DNA of 64,000 bases from Plasmodiophora brassicae (GCA_036867785.1 CP145420.1:930001-994000), one strand, 5' to 3'; shown: positions 43,799 through 54,446, counted from the stretch's first letter. The notes: generated by a model from the sequence alone, not told the origin. Numbers and translations: made by a program.

Positions 43799-46700
43799 TA
43801 AAATCTTTGCCGCACTGGCGCATTGCCTCGTCGAACAGCTTGAACTCTTCGGGTAGGTGCATTGGCATGATTGGAATTGCCATACCGAAGCGTTTGGCGG
43901 CGAAAGCATAGCATCCCGTCAGTTGTCGGGTTGACTGAGGACCGTTTTCGGCATCGGAGCGTTTGATCAGCCTGCACAGGCCAAATTGTTCGCCCGTCGC
44001 TGAGAACGACTTCAACGGGTGCCAGTTCTCGTACACGAGACGTGATGAAACAGACAACGCCAACTCCTGTACAAGTTCGATATTCCATACATCGTAGTGG
44101 CCAAAGAATGGCACGTCAGCACGATGTCGAACGCTGGCCCGCATCAACTGGCGATGACGCTTCTCGGCTAGAATAGCATCTGCTAATTCCAGGGAAGCGC
44201 CGAAGGAACCCATGGAACGGTAGAGGTCCCGATGATACCCGCCTTCAAGGGAATTCGTTCCCCGCGAACAATGATATACGGGTAGGCCCAACTCGTCAAC
44301 CGCAACTTCGGTATAGAACTGGAATCCCGGCGGGTCGCTGAGACACCCTTTCCTGACGTGCACCCTCATTGCCTAGCATGCGTTGACAATATTAGTCGGA
44401 TAAACCAAAGCGTTAGTAAGACAACCAAGGTATCTGACCTCGATCTTCTTCAGACCCGCTTCGGTTAACAGCGGTTCGTTGGTCATTGGGTCCTTCGCGG
44501 AACGATATGCGTCGACCACTGCCTGTACCGCTTCGTCCATCTCGACAGGACGTCGCGTTGCGCGCTTGATCCGGGCGCGCGCCCACCGAGAATTATGGAC
44601 GAAAGCTTCGAAATCGTCCGGGAGCTGACCTGTTTCTTCAAGTTTCCTCCTGACCATTGCTTTGTCTTCTGGATCGACAACCAGAATGGCATCGCGCATT
44701 GCGGCCAGGAACGCGGGTTGGTACGCGTTCGTCGCCTTCACGGGAAGGTCGTTTAGCCAGTGGAATATATCTTTCAAGACAACAACGTCGTCGGATTGCG
44801 ACTCCAATGGCAGACACTCGCGAGCCCTGCGAATTGACTCCAGGCGCACTGGCAGGCGCACAGGAAGCTCCTTGATCGTTTGAAATGCTGGCAACCCGTT
44901 TCGAGTGGCAATACGGAGTCCAGGGGCTGACAGTTCGTCCACTTCAACAAGCAGGACATGTTGTGAGGCCCTCGCATCACGGGACGTTCCGCTGTTTTCG
45001 ACAATGGTCCCGGAGGCGACGCGTTTGCTGTTTCCAATAACGATATCGACGCGAAGGCCCGGGGCAGCGTCACTGACGGGAATAGGGGTCGAGCAATCCT
45101 GGAATCGGCTGAAGTACTGGTACAGCGCCAACCCAGCGAACGCATCGCGGTTCGCGTAACGGATCTGGGCGGGTGACAACGGACCCGACCAGTGTTCCGA
45201 CACACGGATGTGTGCCGGTTTTTCCAATGCAACGTGGAACACCAACGACATCAGCCGCTCCAACGACAGCTTGGACGTGGATAATTTCCCACGTCGCTTT
45301 CCCAGAACAGCGACGTCGACGCAGTTATTCAGGGGCACGCCGAAGTCTTTGAACAGTTTTGCAGCATCATGCTGGATCTGCCTGCCCACTTTGGCAATAC
45401 GGGCGTCCGAGAGTAATGTGCGCAGTGCTCTTGGAAGATTCGTCATCCCGTCTGATACCTGTACAAGGTACATCTCCCCGTTCGTCATTGCCATTTGGAT
45501 CGTCCGCACACGAGAACGGGAAGAGACGAAGCGGCCGCCCACCCGGGACATGACAACGTCCCACTCCTGATCATACCCGATCACGCGATTGTCGGGTGCC
45601 TCGGAAAGAAGTGTGCGGTAAACAGCGTCCAGAACGTCGTTGATTTCAGACGGTGTCGACAGAACGCGACCGTCGCTGGGTGGCCATGAAAAAGACGGGA
45701 CTGAGTCAGGCAGATCGCGAGCACGCTGCCGAGCAGAGATGGACCGTAAAGAGACAAGCTGATCGGTTGCCCCGGTCACAGCTGTAACAAAACTGGCGAC
45801 TGCAGCAGCAAATTCGACAGCCTGCGATGAACGCGAAGATTCCTCAAGAATCCGTTGAGCGCAAACGTTGGTGGCCCGTGTCACGCTCTCAATGACCCCA
45901 TCAAACAGTCGTTCGCAAGTGGTGTCGTCGATATCCACATCCTCGTTTTCAATGGTCTCGAGAAGACACCTCTGAGCAGCAATACGAACGGCGCCCAACG
46001 CAACCACTTCTATTTCGATCAGACTGCGATGAACAACGACGGGGAGCTCGTGGAACAAGTTCTCGCGAATAGAGCGCAGAATGGCGCCCAGGTTGGAACA
46101 AAGTGCTTTTCCCAGAGAGAGCGCACGGAGAAAGTGCTTAAACTCGACGAAAAGGCTGGCATCCTGGCAGCATCTATCGGAAACGAAAAGAGACGGTTCC
46201 GTCAAGTCATTCAACAGAATACGCTTCATGAAGCCGCGCAAAGCTGGCAACAACTCGGCAAGGCTGGCCCCGAACGTCAGCATTTGAAGAACGGGCTCTT
46301 CAAATTCGTTGCAACAGGTGAACAACGCCTCAACAAGTTTCTCGCCGTTGAAACGACGAATCAATTTGGGGATTTTAAAGGAATGATCCAGTTTCAAAAT
46401 CCGACCACTGACGGTCTGCATGAGAAGGTCCATGAGCGGTCGTACCTGTCCGTGGAACTTCACCAAACAGTATTTGAGATACGAAGGTGATGGAACGAAA
46501 CCGTTATAACGGTCGGGGTCAGCAAAGGAAGAAAACTGAGGGGGAGAATTACCCATTTCTCTGGTGAAAGAGTACCCAATCCCCTTCATGCAGTGTTGAA
46601 GAGACCCGAACCACTGGATCTGGGAACGGGAGTACCTGGCAGTATGCCATTCCAGAAGCATGCGATGGTACCCCTCAATGGAAACGCCCTGTTCAGTCAG

Positions 46701-48236
46701 CGACCGCATCTCCTCGATAACAGAATAATCGACCGCACTGCGATGCGTGAGAAACGCAGGAAACTGAACACGAATAAACTCGGGCAGTTGAGCGAGAAAG
46801 CCTTCGTGATAAGCACTGAAAGTATACGAAGGCGCTTTGGTACCCTTGCAACGAGTGCATCGGTACGTCCGCCCAACGATGAAGTAGCATGAATCGCGCG
46901 TGATGACACGTCGACCAGCTGTCCACGAATGGTGGACGACATTGTAGTCACCAGGCTTGGCCTGTCGTGCAGACCGTCTCTGACGACAATGAGGACAATG
47001 AATTGGGATATCGGAGGCCATTGTCTCCGGATCCCACACAATCACGTCGTAGAGGTAGAATCGATTCGGATCCAGGTCATCGACGAACACCTGACGCACG
47101 GCCGCTGAACCAAAACGGACCCAAAACTGTCCCGAACGAACAAGCGTGAGGATGGAGCTGTCAACGCTCTTTACGTTCTCTAGGACAGCGTCCAGGACCT
47201 TCCGCATTACAGGCGATGCGGCATCACCTTTCTTGCCCTTATTCCCGTGACTCATACCTGTTCCATTTCAGCGACATTTTGACATACCAGTAGGATAGCA
47301 ACGGCAGACCTGTGGATGACGATCTCTCATTTGGATACGAGTCCGGATCATCGCCGGCATCGTCCTCGTTATCAGAGTTATCGACAGGCGATCCAGTGCT
47401 GGTAAAACGGTCGAAAGTGTCATCGTCGTCGACTCCGTCATCGCCATTCGATACAATTGTAGGCTTAGCGAATCGCTGAAGCTGGCGTTCAAGCCAGTCA
47501 GTGCCCTTTGTAAGAAGGGGTGACGGATCAGTAGTTGATGCTGCAATATCGCTGGAGTCGGGCATGGATGCAGTGGTGGACGATAAAGAACTATTTGACG
47601 ATGATCGCTGGCGCCCGATAAGGACTGGAGCCAGAGCTGCTTGGAGAGCAGCAATGCTTTGTCCATGCCGCAGCGCGTTCCTCAATTGACGAGGAGCTGG
47701 ATTATTCTCCGGAGGATCCGCAGCATCATGCTCGCGATCGACCGGATTCGGAATGCATTCGTCAGGATTCGGTCGACTGGGATCAACCGGTTCAGCTAAG
47801 ATGAATAATATAGGTTAGTCCCGGAGACGGCAACTCCTGTCCGAGTGATTACACATTGTTGGCCGGATCGACATAGAGGGCGATCTCTCAGGTTGACCCG
47901 ATGTCAAACCAAAGACAAGTGGTGGTTGAGGAACGAGGGACCCGGTTGGCGGTGCCAGAGGTTGCTCTACAGGGCTGGATGCCGTATTCCCAACCATTCC
48001 GCCTGCTGGTTTTCATCAGAAAAGGCATGTGTCCAGATCGAATACTGGTAACCTGTTGCAACATCGCGCTGCGACTGTTCGCGAGACACTTCGACGGCTG
48101 TGTCGGACGGCCCTCGCCGAAAATATGCAGCAATAGACGGCTGCTTCGGCTCTTGTTGAGGTAGAGATTTACTCGACTTGTTCTTTGATCCTGGCTTGCG
48201 TCCCGCTCCAGGGCGATAACCGCCGCGACCACCCAT
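43799..48236 (-). mobile_element. exonuclease-type DNA transposon gene (DUF6729-like plus DEDDy 3'-5' exonuclease)
   Basis: Starts near 48236 with MGGRGGYRPGAGRKPGSKNK, an AT-hook-like basic leader. Acidic exons follow (SRPNPDECIPNPVDREHD; NGDDGVDDDDTFDRF). The main exon 47255-44436 is about 940 codons. It has Cys pairs CPHC...CTRC of a DUF6729-like zinc region, long helices, and a 3'-5' exonuclease domain with DEDDy residues in GYDQEWD, IQHDAAKLFKDFG and YANRDAFAG. A 66-bp intron (GTCAGA...TACTAAC...GCTAG) links it to the exon with SDPPGFQFYTEV, RGTNSLEGGYHRDLYRSMG and GHYDVWN, the usual C-terminal block of this family. The apparent TAG stop at 44373-44375 is inside that intron. The gene is interrupted at 43794 by the Ty3 element. 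The product may be about 1,500 residues. The family name is from memory of multi-copy fungal and protist proteins; terminal repeats were not found. Confidence 0.75.
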
Positions 48237-48302
48237 CCTGCAACCGTTTGCCCGCGTCAGAGATCGCCAGCAGCTGCAAGGAAATGCGGAAACGTGTAGC
48301 AA

Positions 48303-48460
48303 AAAAAACACTGGTGTCTGTAGTCAAAAGTTTCTGCAACTTCTGGAAAAGTTTCTGCAACTTCTGGAAACCCGCCGCAAATGTGCCAAAAAAGGGGGGG
48401 AATCCGACGATGTCCGAGAGTCAAGAGCCATTGTCCGAGAGTCAAGCACCAGTGGGAACT
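48303..48460. repeat. two short tandem repeats
   Basis: A 21-bp unit AAGTTTCTGCAACTTCTGGAA occurs twice near 48328-48370, and GTCCGAGAGTCAAG occurs twice near 48411-48445. Both lie upstream of the exonuclease-type gene and could be part of its transposon end. Confidence 0.6.
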
Positions 48461-48539
48461 CACTCCGCGCACTGCGTGAGAGCCGTCGGCGACGACTGAT
48501 GGCAAAAAATGCGGAAGTCCGTCAACCTGACGTCACACG

Positions 48540-48805
48540 TTTTGGCGCGATGGACCAGTTGGCCACTATTACGGCACTCCAGAAATCACACCAAAACGCA
48601 TAGAAATCTTAAAAGCACATAGATTTAGATGTAAAATCGCTTAGGCAAGTTTCTGAGCCAATGCAAACTGGATTAAAAGCTGTTGACAGTTTAATTCCTA
48701 TCGGACGTGGCAGGGGTCGCACCTATTGTTAGCTCCTGGAATCGGCACTTTCACCGCCACTCGGGTAGGTCAGGGCACTGATTCGGCACTTCTATTTTTC
48801 CAGTG
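48540..48805. mobile_element. right end of an EnSpm/CACTA-type element
   Basis: Ends with GGCACTTCTATTTTTCCAGTG, identical to the right end of the complete element at 54582-56315, and shares its subterminal GGCACT repeats and the block CGATGGACCAG..GGC. The matching left end was not found, so this is a solo end or a rearranged copy. It carries a foreign AT-rich insert at 48583-48713. Immediately outside the terminus lies transposase coding sequence, so this element landed in, or was joined to, another transposon. Confidence 0.7.
48583..48713 (+). other. nuclear insert of mitochondrial DNA (atpA/atp1 fragment)
   Basis: About 130 bp of markedly AT-rich DNA interrupt the transposon end. Positions 48649-48711 encode VSEPMQTGLKAVDSLIPIGR, the highly conserved segment of ATP synthase subunit alpha just before its P-loop, using A/T-ending codons unlike every nuclear gene here. 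The related element end at 56158-56315 lacks the insert: its sequence runs directly from CACTCCAG to GTGTCGCACC. The upstream half (48583-48648) is not clearly coding and may be a second mitochondrial piece. Confidence 0.8.
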
Positions 48806-49216
48806 GTTGCTGAGACTGGACTTCACAAACGGTACATGTTCGACAAGGACAACCCATTTCTGTTCGGATGCCCGGATTCGTTTCAGGTGTCGTTACCGAT
48901 TGTGTTCAAAGGCGACATCAAGCCGTACGTCCTGAAGGATATGGAGCGTGCGTGGCTGCATGCGACACTGATCGACGAGGAGCAGCGGCCCAGCATATGG
49001 AACCATCTCTGGAGGCGCAAGTACGTGCTCCTCGTCAAGCAGTTTCAGCGTTCCACCGGCATTCAGATTTCGTCCTATCATCACGTCAAGCGCCAGCTGT
49101 CGAACTTTGACGCGTTTTGTCAGACTGGGGACATTCAGCGGCAGTACCCAGGTCTATGCCTTCCAAGTCGCCTGGATTGCTGCGGCCGTCTTCTAATTGG
49201 TACGTGCGTTGTATGA
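48806..49216 (+). mobile_element. EnSpm-like transposase C-terminal fragment
   Basis: Reads LRLDF.KRYMFDKDNPFLFG, CPDSFQVSLPIVFKGDIKPY, ERAWLHATLIDEEQRPSIWN and LVKQFQRSTGIQISSYHHVK, ending near 49216. The first half matches the fragments at 35892-36255. It lacks everything upstream, being cut by the transposon end at 48805. Confidence 0.65.
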
Positions 49217-49597
49217 AGGATGCTGCTGTTAATCGGATTGAACCGATCTAAATCTTAGGTGCGTGTCTCTTCCGAACGCAGGATGCTTATCCACACCACT
49301 AAACCGAGTGACGTGAACGGGCCCGTAACCTGCAAGGGGTTGCGCTCAACGGGGTTGGTGGAGACTGGAGGGGGCTGCACCTAGGAGGGAGCGGGCGAAG
49401 CGCAGCGAGCCCCGAACGACTAGTACCTCCTACCCGAAGTCGAGCAATTGTAACTTCTTGATGAACTTCATTGATGACGGCCTCTACCTTGGAACAGCCA
49501 CGATGTTCTGCGGTGCGGAATACGGCCACAGCGAACCGCATGGTTGTATGTACCCGGGGACCGCTCAGCGCGTACGCTTCGAGTCGCAGTACCTGTG
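49217..49597. other. intergenic stretch
   Basis: No convincing gene. It contains a G-rich region (49330-49410) with the imperfect palindrome GGGCGAAGCGCAGCGAGCCC. It includes the 3' flank of COQ4. Confidence 0.3.
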
Positions 49598-50321
49598 TTA
49601 TCTGGAAAGCAGCGGCGCCCGTACGAAGCCCAGATCGCGCCTGAGCTCGTCGACGTCACGGTCGAAGTGACGCTCGAACTCGACGGCCAGCATGAATTGC
49701 GACGACAGACTGCAGCGGACCGCCCAGGGGAAGAACGTGGTCAGCAGGGCGCGCTGCTCGGCGAACGGCAGCCGTACGGGACCGACGAGCGCCGCCAGCG
49801 CCGTCATCGGCAACCCGGTCTGAAGCAATTCAAACCACTACGAGGCCATAGTCAGCGGAACGACGGTCCTGCAATACAATACAACGAAGGACCTTCTGGC
49901 TGACTTCGCCGAGGACCGTGGGCGGGAGCCCGCTGAGGACGTGCACGAAGTCGTGCGTCTGGCGGTAACGTTGCAGGATGAACGCGTGATCGGGATTGTC
50001 GACGAACCGGACCGGCGACCGCTCGTCGGCGTGGAACCCGTACGTGTCCATGAACCGAGCGTACTGCCTGCCGAACGTCGTGTCGGGGAGCGCGCGAAGC
50101 GCCTCCATGTCGACGGTCGACGCGTCGACGGCCGGGCGGTCGCGCAGCAGGCGCCGCCCCGGTTCCGACCGGCGCATCCGGGCGAGCAGCGCGTCGAGCA
50201 GGACGGGCGGCGCCGTCGTGTCGCCGAGCAGGGCGACCAGGTCGCCGCGGTGCGGGTCGAGCAGCGCGCCGACCGCGGCGCCCGCCGCCACCAACGCCCG
50301 ACGTGCACCCGACAACATCAT
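49598..50321 (-). CDS. COQ4: ubiquinone biosynthesis protein COQ4
   Basis: Join on the minus strand: 50321-49893 and 49837-49598 with a 55-bp intron (49838-49892), giving 222 residues. COQ4 landmarks: GDLVALLGDTTAPPVLL, RRLLRDRPAVDASTVDMEAL, LPDTTFGRQYARFMD, VRFVDNPDHAFILQRYRQTH, the zinc-site motif HDFVHVLSGLPPTVLGEV, WFELLQTGLPMTALAALVG, and a C-terminal RDVDELRRDLGF. The HDxxH...E metal ligands are intact. COQ4 is a mitochondrial matrix component of coenzyme Q synthesis, acting in C1 decarboxylation and hydroxylation and organising complex Q. The N-terminus (MMLSGARRALVAAGAAVG) is short for a targeting peptide, so an upstream exon is possible. Confidence 0.93.
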
Positions 50322-50691
50322 GATCGCTATGGCGTATTTTTAGACGCCCACCCAGTCCAAACCGCCACTCGGTGATCTCTGAACTGCATTCCGCAAGCCG
50401 AACTCGGTGTGCGCCCCTCACGTTCCACACTGGGCGGACGCCTCGACGCTGCCCCCCCCCCCCCGCCTGGTGATAACGGGGCAGGGATGTGAAGGGGCCA
50501 ACAGCAACGGCGAAGACGCGGCCGGAAGCCACCGGCTGCAGGCCGCCCGCGATCTTTATTCCGCGTGCGCTGTTTCGATACCGAAATAGATTTGCGCAGG
50601 CGGGAACGCGGCACGCGCGCGCATTGACTTTGACTGACCGTGCTGCACAAGTTTTCCACTGCATTGTCGTCCACGAGGCGCGCGAACCGCG
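50322..50691. promoter_or_regulatory. divergent region between COQ4 and the Cys-rich protein
   Basis: 370 bp between divergent starts, including a 14-base poly-C run at about 50451-50464. No coding exon is supported. Confidence 0.35.
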
Positions 50692-51015
50692 ATGCGCGCC
50701 GTCGTACTGCGACTCGTGTGCCTCGTCATCGTGATCGGCGGCGGTGCCCGTTGTGCCGGCGGGTCGTTGTCATCACCGGACAAGTGTGTGTGCCGTTGCG
50801 GGTATTCGAACCCGGACCGGGTCCTGAACCTCCCGCTGGCGCAGTGCACGGTGGACGCCTGCCGGCAGCGTTACGCGGGCTGCCTGGGCCAGGCGGTGCA
50901 CGTCGAGGCCGCCGCCGTCAGCTCGATTCGGTCGTCGAACACGGAGTCGCCCGCGTTGACCGTCATGCACTTTGTCAGCGTCTGCGCGACGCTCCTATTC
51001 GCGTTCATGCTCTAG
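50692..51015 (+). CDS. small Cys-rich secreted protein, possibly GPI-anchored
   Basis: A 107-residue single-exon ORF. Signal peptide MRAVVLRLVCLVIVIGGGA is followed by a compact Cys-rich region (CVCRCGYSNP...CTVDACRQRYAGC, six cysteines in about 40 residues) and a linker with AVSSIRSSNTESPA. The hydrophobic C-terminus TVMHFVSVCATLLFAFML has no basic residues after it, the typical layout of a GPI-attachment signal, with a plausible omega site in the SSNTES stretch. No family is recognised. Its size and Cys pattern fit a surface or effector-like protein; that role is inference. Confidence 0.75.
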   Translation: MRAVVLRLVCLVIVIGGGARCAGGSLSSPDKCVCRCGYSNPDRVLNLPLAQCTVDACRQRYAGCLGQAVHVEAAAVSSIRSSNTESPALTVMHFVSVCATLLFAFML

Positions 51016-51116
51016 CTGGCATGCCGGTAATATACGACGTACGTGCGGACGAGGGTACGCGAATGCGACGCTTTCGATGCATTATAACGTCCGGCGGGAT
51101 GGACTGGGGGACGTCG

Positions 51117-51635
51117 TCACAGCGTCCGCTTGACGCCCAGTCGTCGGAAGGTCAGGGCCATCTTGGACTTTGTCGGGCCGAACGATCCGATACGTCGCTC
51201 CTTCGGGTCGAACGGCTGCTCGGCGAGCTTGACAGTGAGGTGCGAGCGGCGCTTGACGCGCTTGCCGACGCGGCCGCGGCCGTGGAACATGAGCATGCGC
51301 GTGCACTGGCCGCGCCCGACGACGGCCTCCTTGACGAACAGCCGGTCCAGCGCCATGCCGTGATTGTTGATGGCGTTGTTGACCGCGTTCTGGATGCACT
51401 TCTGGACGACGGTCGACTTGCGCCTCTCGCACAGCTGCATCTGGATGATCGCCTCGCTGGCCGACAGCCCCCGCACGAGCCGGACGATCTCGTTCAGCTT
51501 CTTCGGGCTGACCTTGATGTTCCGGTGCCTAGCGTGCGCCAGCGCCGACGCGCTCGGCAGCGCCAGCGACGTTGACGACGACGACGGCGCTGCGGTCGCC
51601 AGCCCACGGACCGCCCATCGCAGCAGCGACAACAT
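51117..51635 (-). CDS. MRPL22: mitochondrial ribosomal protein L22 (uL22m)
   Basis: 172 residues, no intron. An N-terminal targeting-type leader MLSLLRWAVRGLATAAP (Arg/Ser/Ala-rich, no acids) is followed by the uL22 domain: RHRNIKVSPKKLNEIVRLVR, GLSASEAIIQMQLCERRKST, QNAVNNAINNHGMALDRLFV, and the beta-hairpin GRGRVGKRVKRRSHLTVKL that lines the exit tunnel. The start at 51635 was chosen over the ORF's upstream Mets because it begins the leader. A C-terminal extension (RIGSFGPTKSKMALTFRRLG) is longer than in bacteria. Confidence 0.93.
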   Translation of the reverse strand: MLSLLRWAVRGLATAAPSSSSTSLALPSASALAHARHRNIKVSPKKLNEIVRLVRGLSASEAIIQMQLCERRKSTVVQKCIQNAVNNAINNHGMALDRLFVKEAVVGRGQCTRMLMFHGRGRVGKRVKRRSHLTVKLAEQPFDPKERRIGSFGPTKSKMALTFRRLGVKRTL

Positions 51636-51876
51636 CGGTCGACGACGCGGTCTCCCTCCCACGGACACAGTTTCGGCGAATCGTTGACCCGGACAGGTGG
51701 TGGTACGTGGTGCTATACCACCGCCGCTGTTAACTAGTACAGGCATGATACAGCGAACGTTGCAGGATCGTGTCCACATCTATCCGTCTATTACGACGGT
51801 TCACCCGCCGATGCCGATTCCCCGACGTGACAGTTCGCAACGCGACGCGCGGCGACAGGGTCGCTGAGCGTTATCG

Positions 51877-53431
51877 TCAATCCTTCTGTATCATAACGGT
51901 GGCCTTGCGTCTGCGCAGGGCGGCGCGTCGGGCAGCAATAGCAGCACGATGTGCAGAGGGCGGTTTCGGGGCCTGGTTCTGCACCCGCTCGTCGGCGTAA
52001 TAGTTCGCCCACGGGCCGCCCGTCTTTGAATAGTAGTCCATCGGATGCGGGCGCAGGTGTCTGACGCTGCTTAGCGCCTGGACCGCCTCGTACGACGATA
52101 GCAGCGGTTTCGCGAACGCCGATCCCCAGTCGATCGATAACCTCGGGCTAGCAGCGCCATGTGTCAGACCGAGCACGCGCCCACTGGGCAACTCCACGTC
52201 GTACCATGCGATTTGCACCCAGGCGTCAACGTCGGCGAATAAGGCCAGCTTGTCTGGAAAGATCTCCGACAGCAGCACCATGGTGTACGGCAAGTGCCGC
52301 TCTTTGAGCATCGACTCGACGCGTTCCAGGATCTGGATGTTGCCCTGGCGGCCGAGCGTGCCGAGGATAATCCCCCAGGATTTCGCGTGTACCGCTTCGT
52401 TAACGGCCAGTTGCCGAGCTGTCATCAGACGGTCGTGCGCGAAGGCCTCTCGCGTCAACCGCTTCCCGTATGGGTCGTAACGGTACGCGTCCAGCCACGG
52501 GTTCGCCATCATCATTGATTCCAGGTGGAACCTGCCATCGGCGACGAAGACCAGGGCGTCACAGGTGCCTTCGGCAAGGCTGGGGGCAGTGCACCCGAGC
52601 ACCTCGCCACGAGACAGTGGACGGCATTGTGGCACAAGGGCCCGGTCACCGAGTGCTTGCGAGGCAGCAGCGATCGCCGATTCGAACTGGATCGTCCCCG
52701 CCAGGCAAATACGGGATGACGGGTCAAATGAGGCGTCAACAGTATCGACTGAGAGCGTGCGCGCGTCAGAGCAGGCAATCACGGCGAACGGACGCGCGGA
52801 CCAAGGTGATTGACGTCGATTTGGATATCGACAAAGACGTACAGGCACGGTATCCTGGACGTCGATATCGGGACCAGGCATGAATGCCCGTAGTGGACGA
52901 GCAGGTCGGTTTGCAACGCGGCCGCCGTATAGTCGTCGATGCAGCATGCCCCGTACGTGACATCGCCCAGAACAATGACGTCGTCCACGCTGGTGAAGGT
53001 CGTCAACAGGTCCCCTAGCGTCAGAGTTATACAATGGCTGCGGTACGTACGGAGCATGCCCCGTTACCGATAGTGCAAGCGTACGCGAGCAGCCCCTCTG
53101 GAAACTGCAATGCGACGCATCGAACATTGTCCTGCAGGCATCGCCGGACCGTCTTCTCGATCTCGAACTCGTAGTTGGACGGCAAGCATTCAGCGACCAA
53201 TTCCGCCAGCTTCCGTCTGATTTCCGCGGGCAGAATCCGGTCACCCTCAATGCCGGCCCGGCGTGTGTAGCGCCGGACAGCGTTCAGTGCCATCGCGCGC
53301 TGCAGCTCCCAGTGCGAATACTCCGTGGCCACACGGCCAGCGCGAGAACTGCGCACCACCATCCCCGAGAGCGTTTCAGTGCAGACTAGCTGCCCGGGCG
53401 ACTGGCCATCGCTGTCGACCCGGCGACGCAT
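51877..53431 (-). CDS. DPH1: diphthamide synthase subunit DPH1
   Basis: Multi-exon. The first exon carries [17 protein letters not shown] and [17 protein letters not shown] 53-bp intron (53015-53067) leads to [20 protein letters not shown] and [44 protein letters not shown] further short intron near 52740-52800 precedes [60 protein letters not shown] and [21 protein letters not shown] 57-bp intron (52148-52204) restores the motif [10 protein letters not shown] and with it the third Fe-S cysteine. The three radical-SAM-like cluster cysteines (YGACC, GHSC, ACPRL) are therefore all present. DPH1 with DPH2 transfers the aminocarboxypropyl group to eEF2 histidine. The start could be 53431 or 53362. 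The tail is basic ([15 protein letters not shown]). Confidence 0.93.
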
Positions 53432-53647
53432 CCCAGCGACGCCGGGCGTCGTCCAGCTTTTATTCTTCACGAATAAATAGAGAATTTCCTAAAGCCCTGT
53501 AACAACACCTAGTGTGTCATTGTGTACCGTCAAGGGTCTGCAGACGCGGGACAACAGTATGGATTTAATTGTGTTTCGCTCGTCGTCGAAGTGCACCAGC
53601 CCGTAACGACGGCGGTTGCAGACTCGAAACAGGAACAGGAACAGCGC

Positions 53648-54446
53648 TAGGGATGGGCACTTAGCCGGCTAATTTTCCGCTAGCCGGCTAGCCGACGTTG
53701 GCGGCTAGCCGGCTAAAACACCGTTTAGTCCGCATCGCCGTGGCGGACTACATTCTATCGGGTTACCGGCTTGCGTTCCGCGTTCTTATCTTCTCTGTGT
53801 GGATAGCGCCCTGATTCTGTTGCCGTCCAGTGTGGTTAACGACGGCGGCGTATACAGCACTGACGACGCTGGCACTGGATCCTGCGATTCCGAAGCAAGA
53901 TCACGAAATTGCTGCGTTTTCGATTCAGTTTCGCAATATTCTTCACCAACAGTACGGCATCCTGGGAGTTAAAGACACTTCGATGTCATCCGCGTTAAAG
54001 AACAAAACTCGTGCTCTTCTTGTCGCTGCTCGTCGCGATCGGGTGCGAGGTCCACTTTCAGAACATGAGGAGGAAAAGGATGATATCTCCAAAGAGATTG
54101 ACGATTACTTCCAGTTCACTCAGTCTGGTGATGAGTCGTATGACGATGCCGTTGCTTGGTGGGCCGCCATCGGTCGCAAGCGGTTCCCGCGGCTATCGCT
54201 GCTCGCCCGTGATACGTTGGTTCATCAGTTCCATCGGAGTCGGCGTTCTGGGATAGCGGCGATATTGCTACAGCTGACCGTTCGCGTCTATCTGATCGTT
54301 CGTTGGAAGTTACAATGAAGCTGCGATCCTGGAAGCGCCTGTTCAAAGAGCTGAAGATTCAATAAATTAGCCGGCTAATTATCCCGCTAGCCGGCTCCCA
54401 AAAATTTTTAGCCGGCTAGCCGTTAGCCGCGCCGTGAACATCCCTA
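53648..54446 (+). mobile_element. hAT-superfamily transposon remnant
   Basis: Terminal inverted repeats TAGGGATGGGCAC (53648) and GTGAACATCCCTA (ending 54446) match at 11 of 13 positions. Subterminal TTAGCCGGCTAA and GCTAGCCGGCTAGC motifs occur at both ends. Inside, the ORF 53830-54318 encodes the C-terminal hAT dimerisation region: KEIDDYFQFTQSGDESYDDA then VAWWAAIGRKRFPRLSLLAR, matching the usual D..WW......P.L..LAR signature. The N-terminal catalytic part is missing, so the copy is internally deleted and non-autonomous. The left flank AACAGCGC is an 8-bp target-duplication candidate (see palindrome). Confidence 0.8.

Noticed and set aside
44373-44375. In-frame stop as evidence that the exonuclease-type gene is dead
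   Set aside because: A 66-bp phase-0 intron with TACTAAC covers it and joins blocks that are adjacent in the family.
49250-49430. Possible structured RNA in the G-rich stretch beside COQ4
   Set aside because: Only short, imperfect pairings could be drawn, and there was no tRNA or snRNA signature.
51877-52204. Insertion of 19 residues in DPH1 between WVQIA and SPRLSIDWG
   Set aside because: A 57-bp intron explains it and restores the conserved Cys of [10 protein letters not shown].
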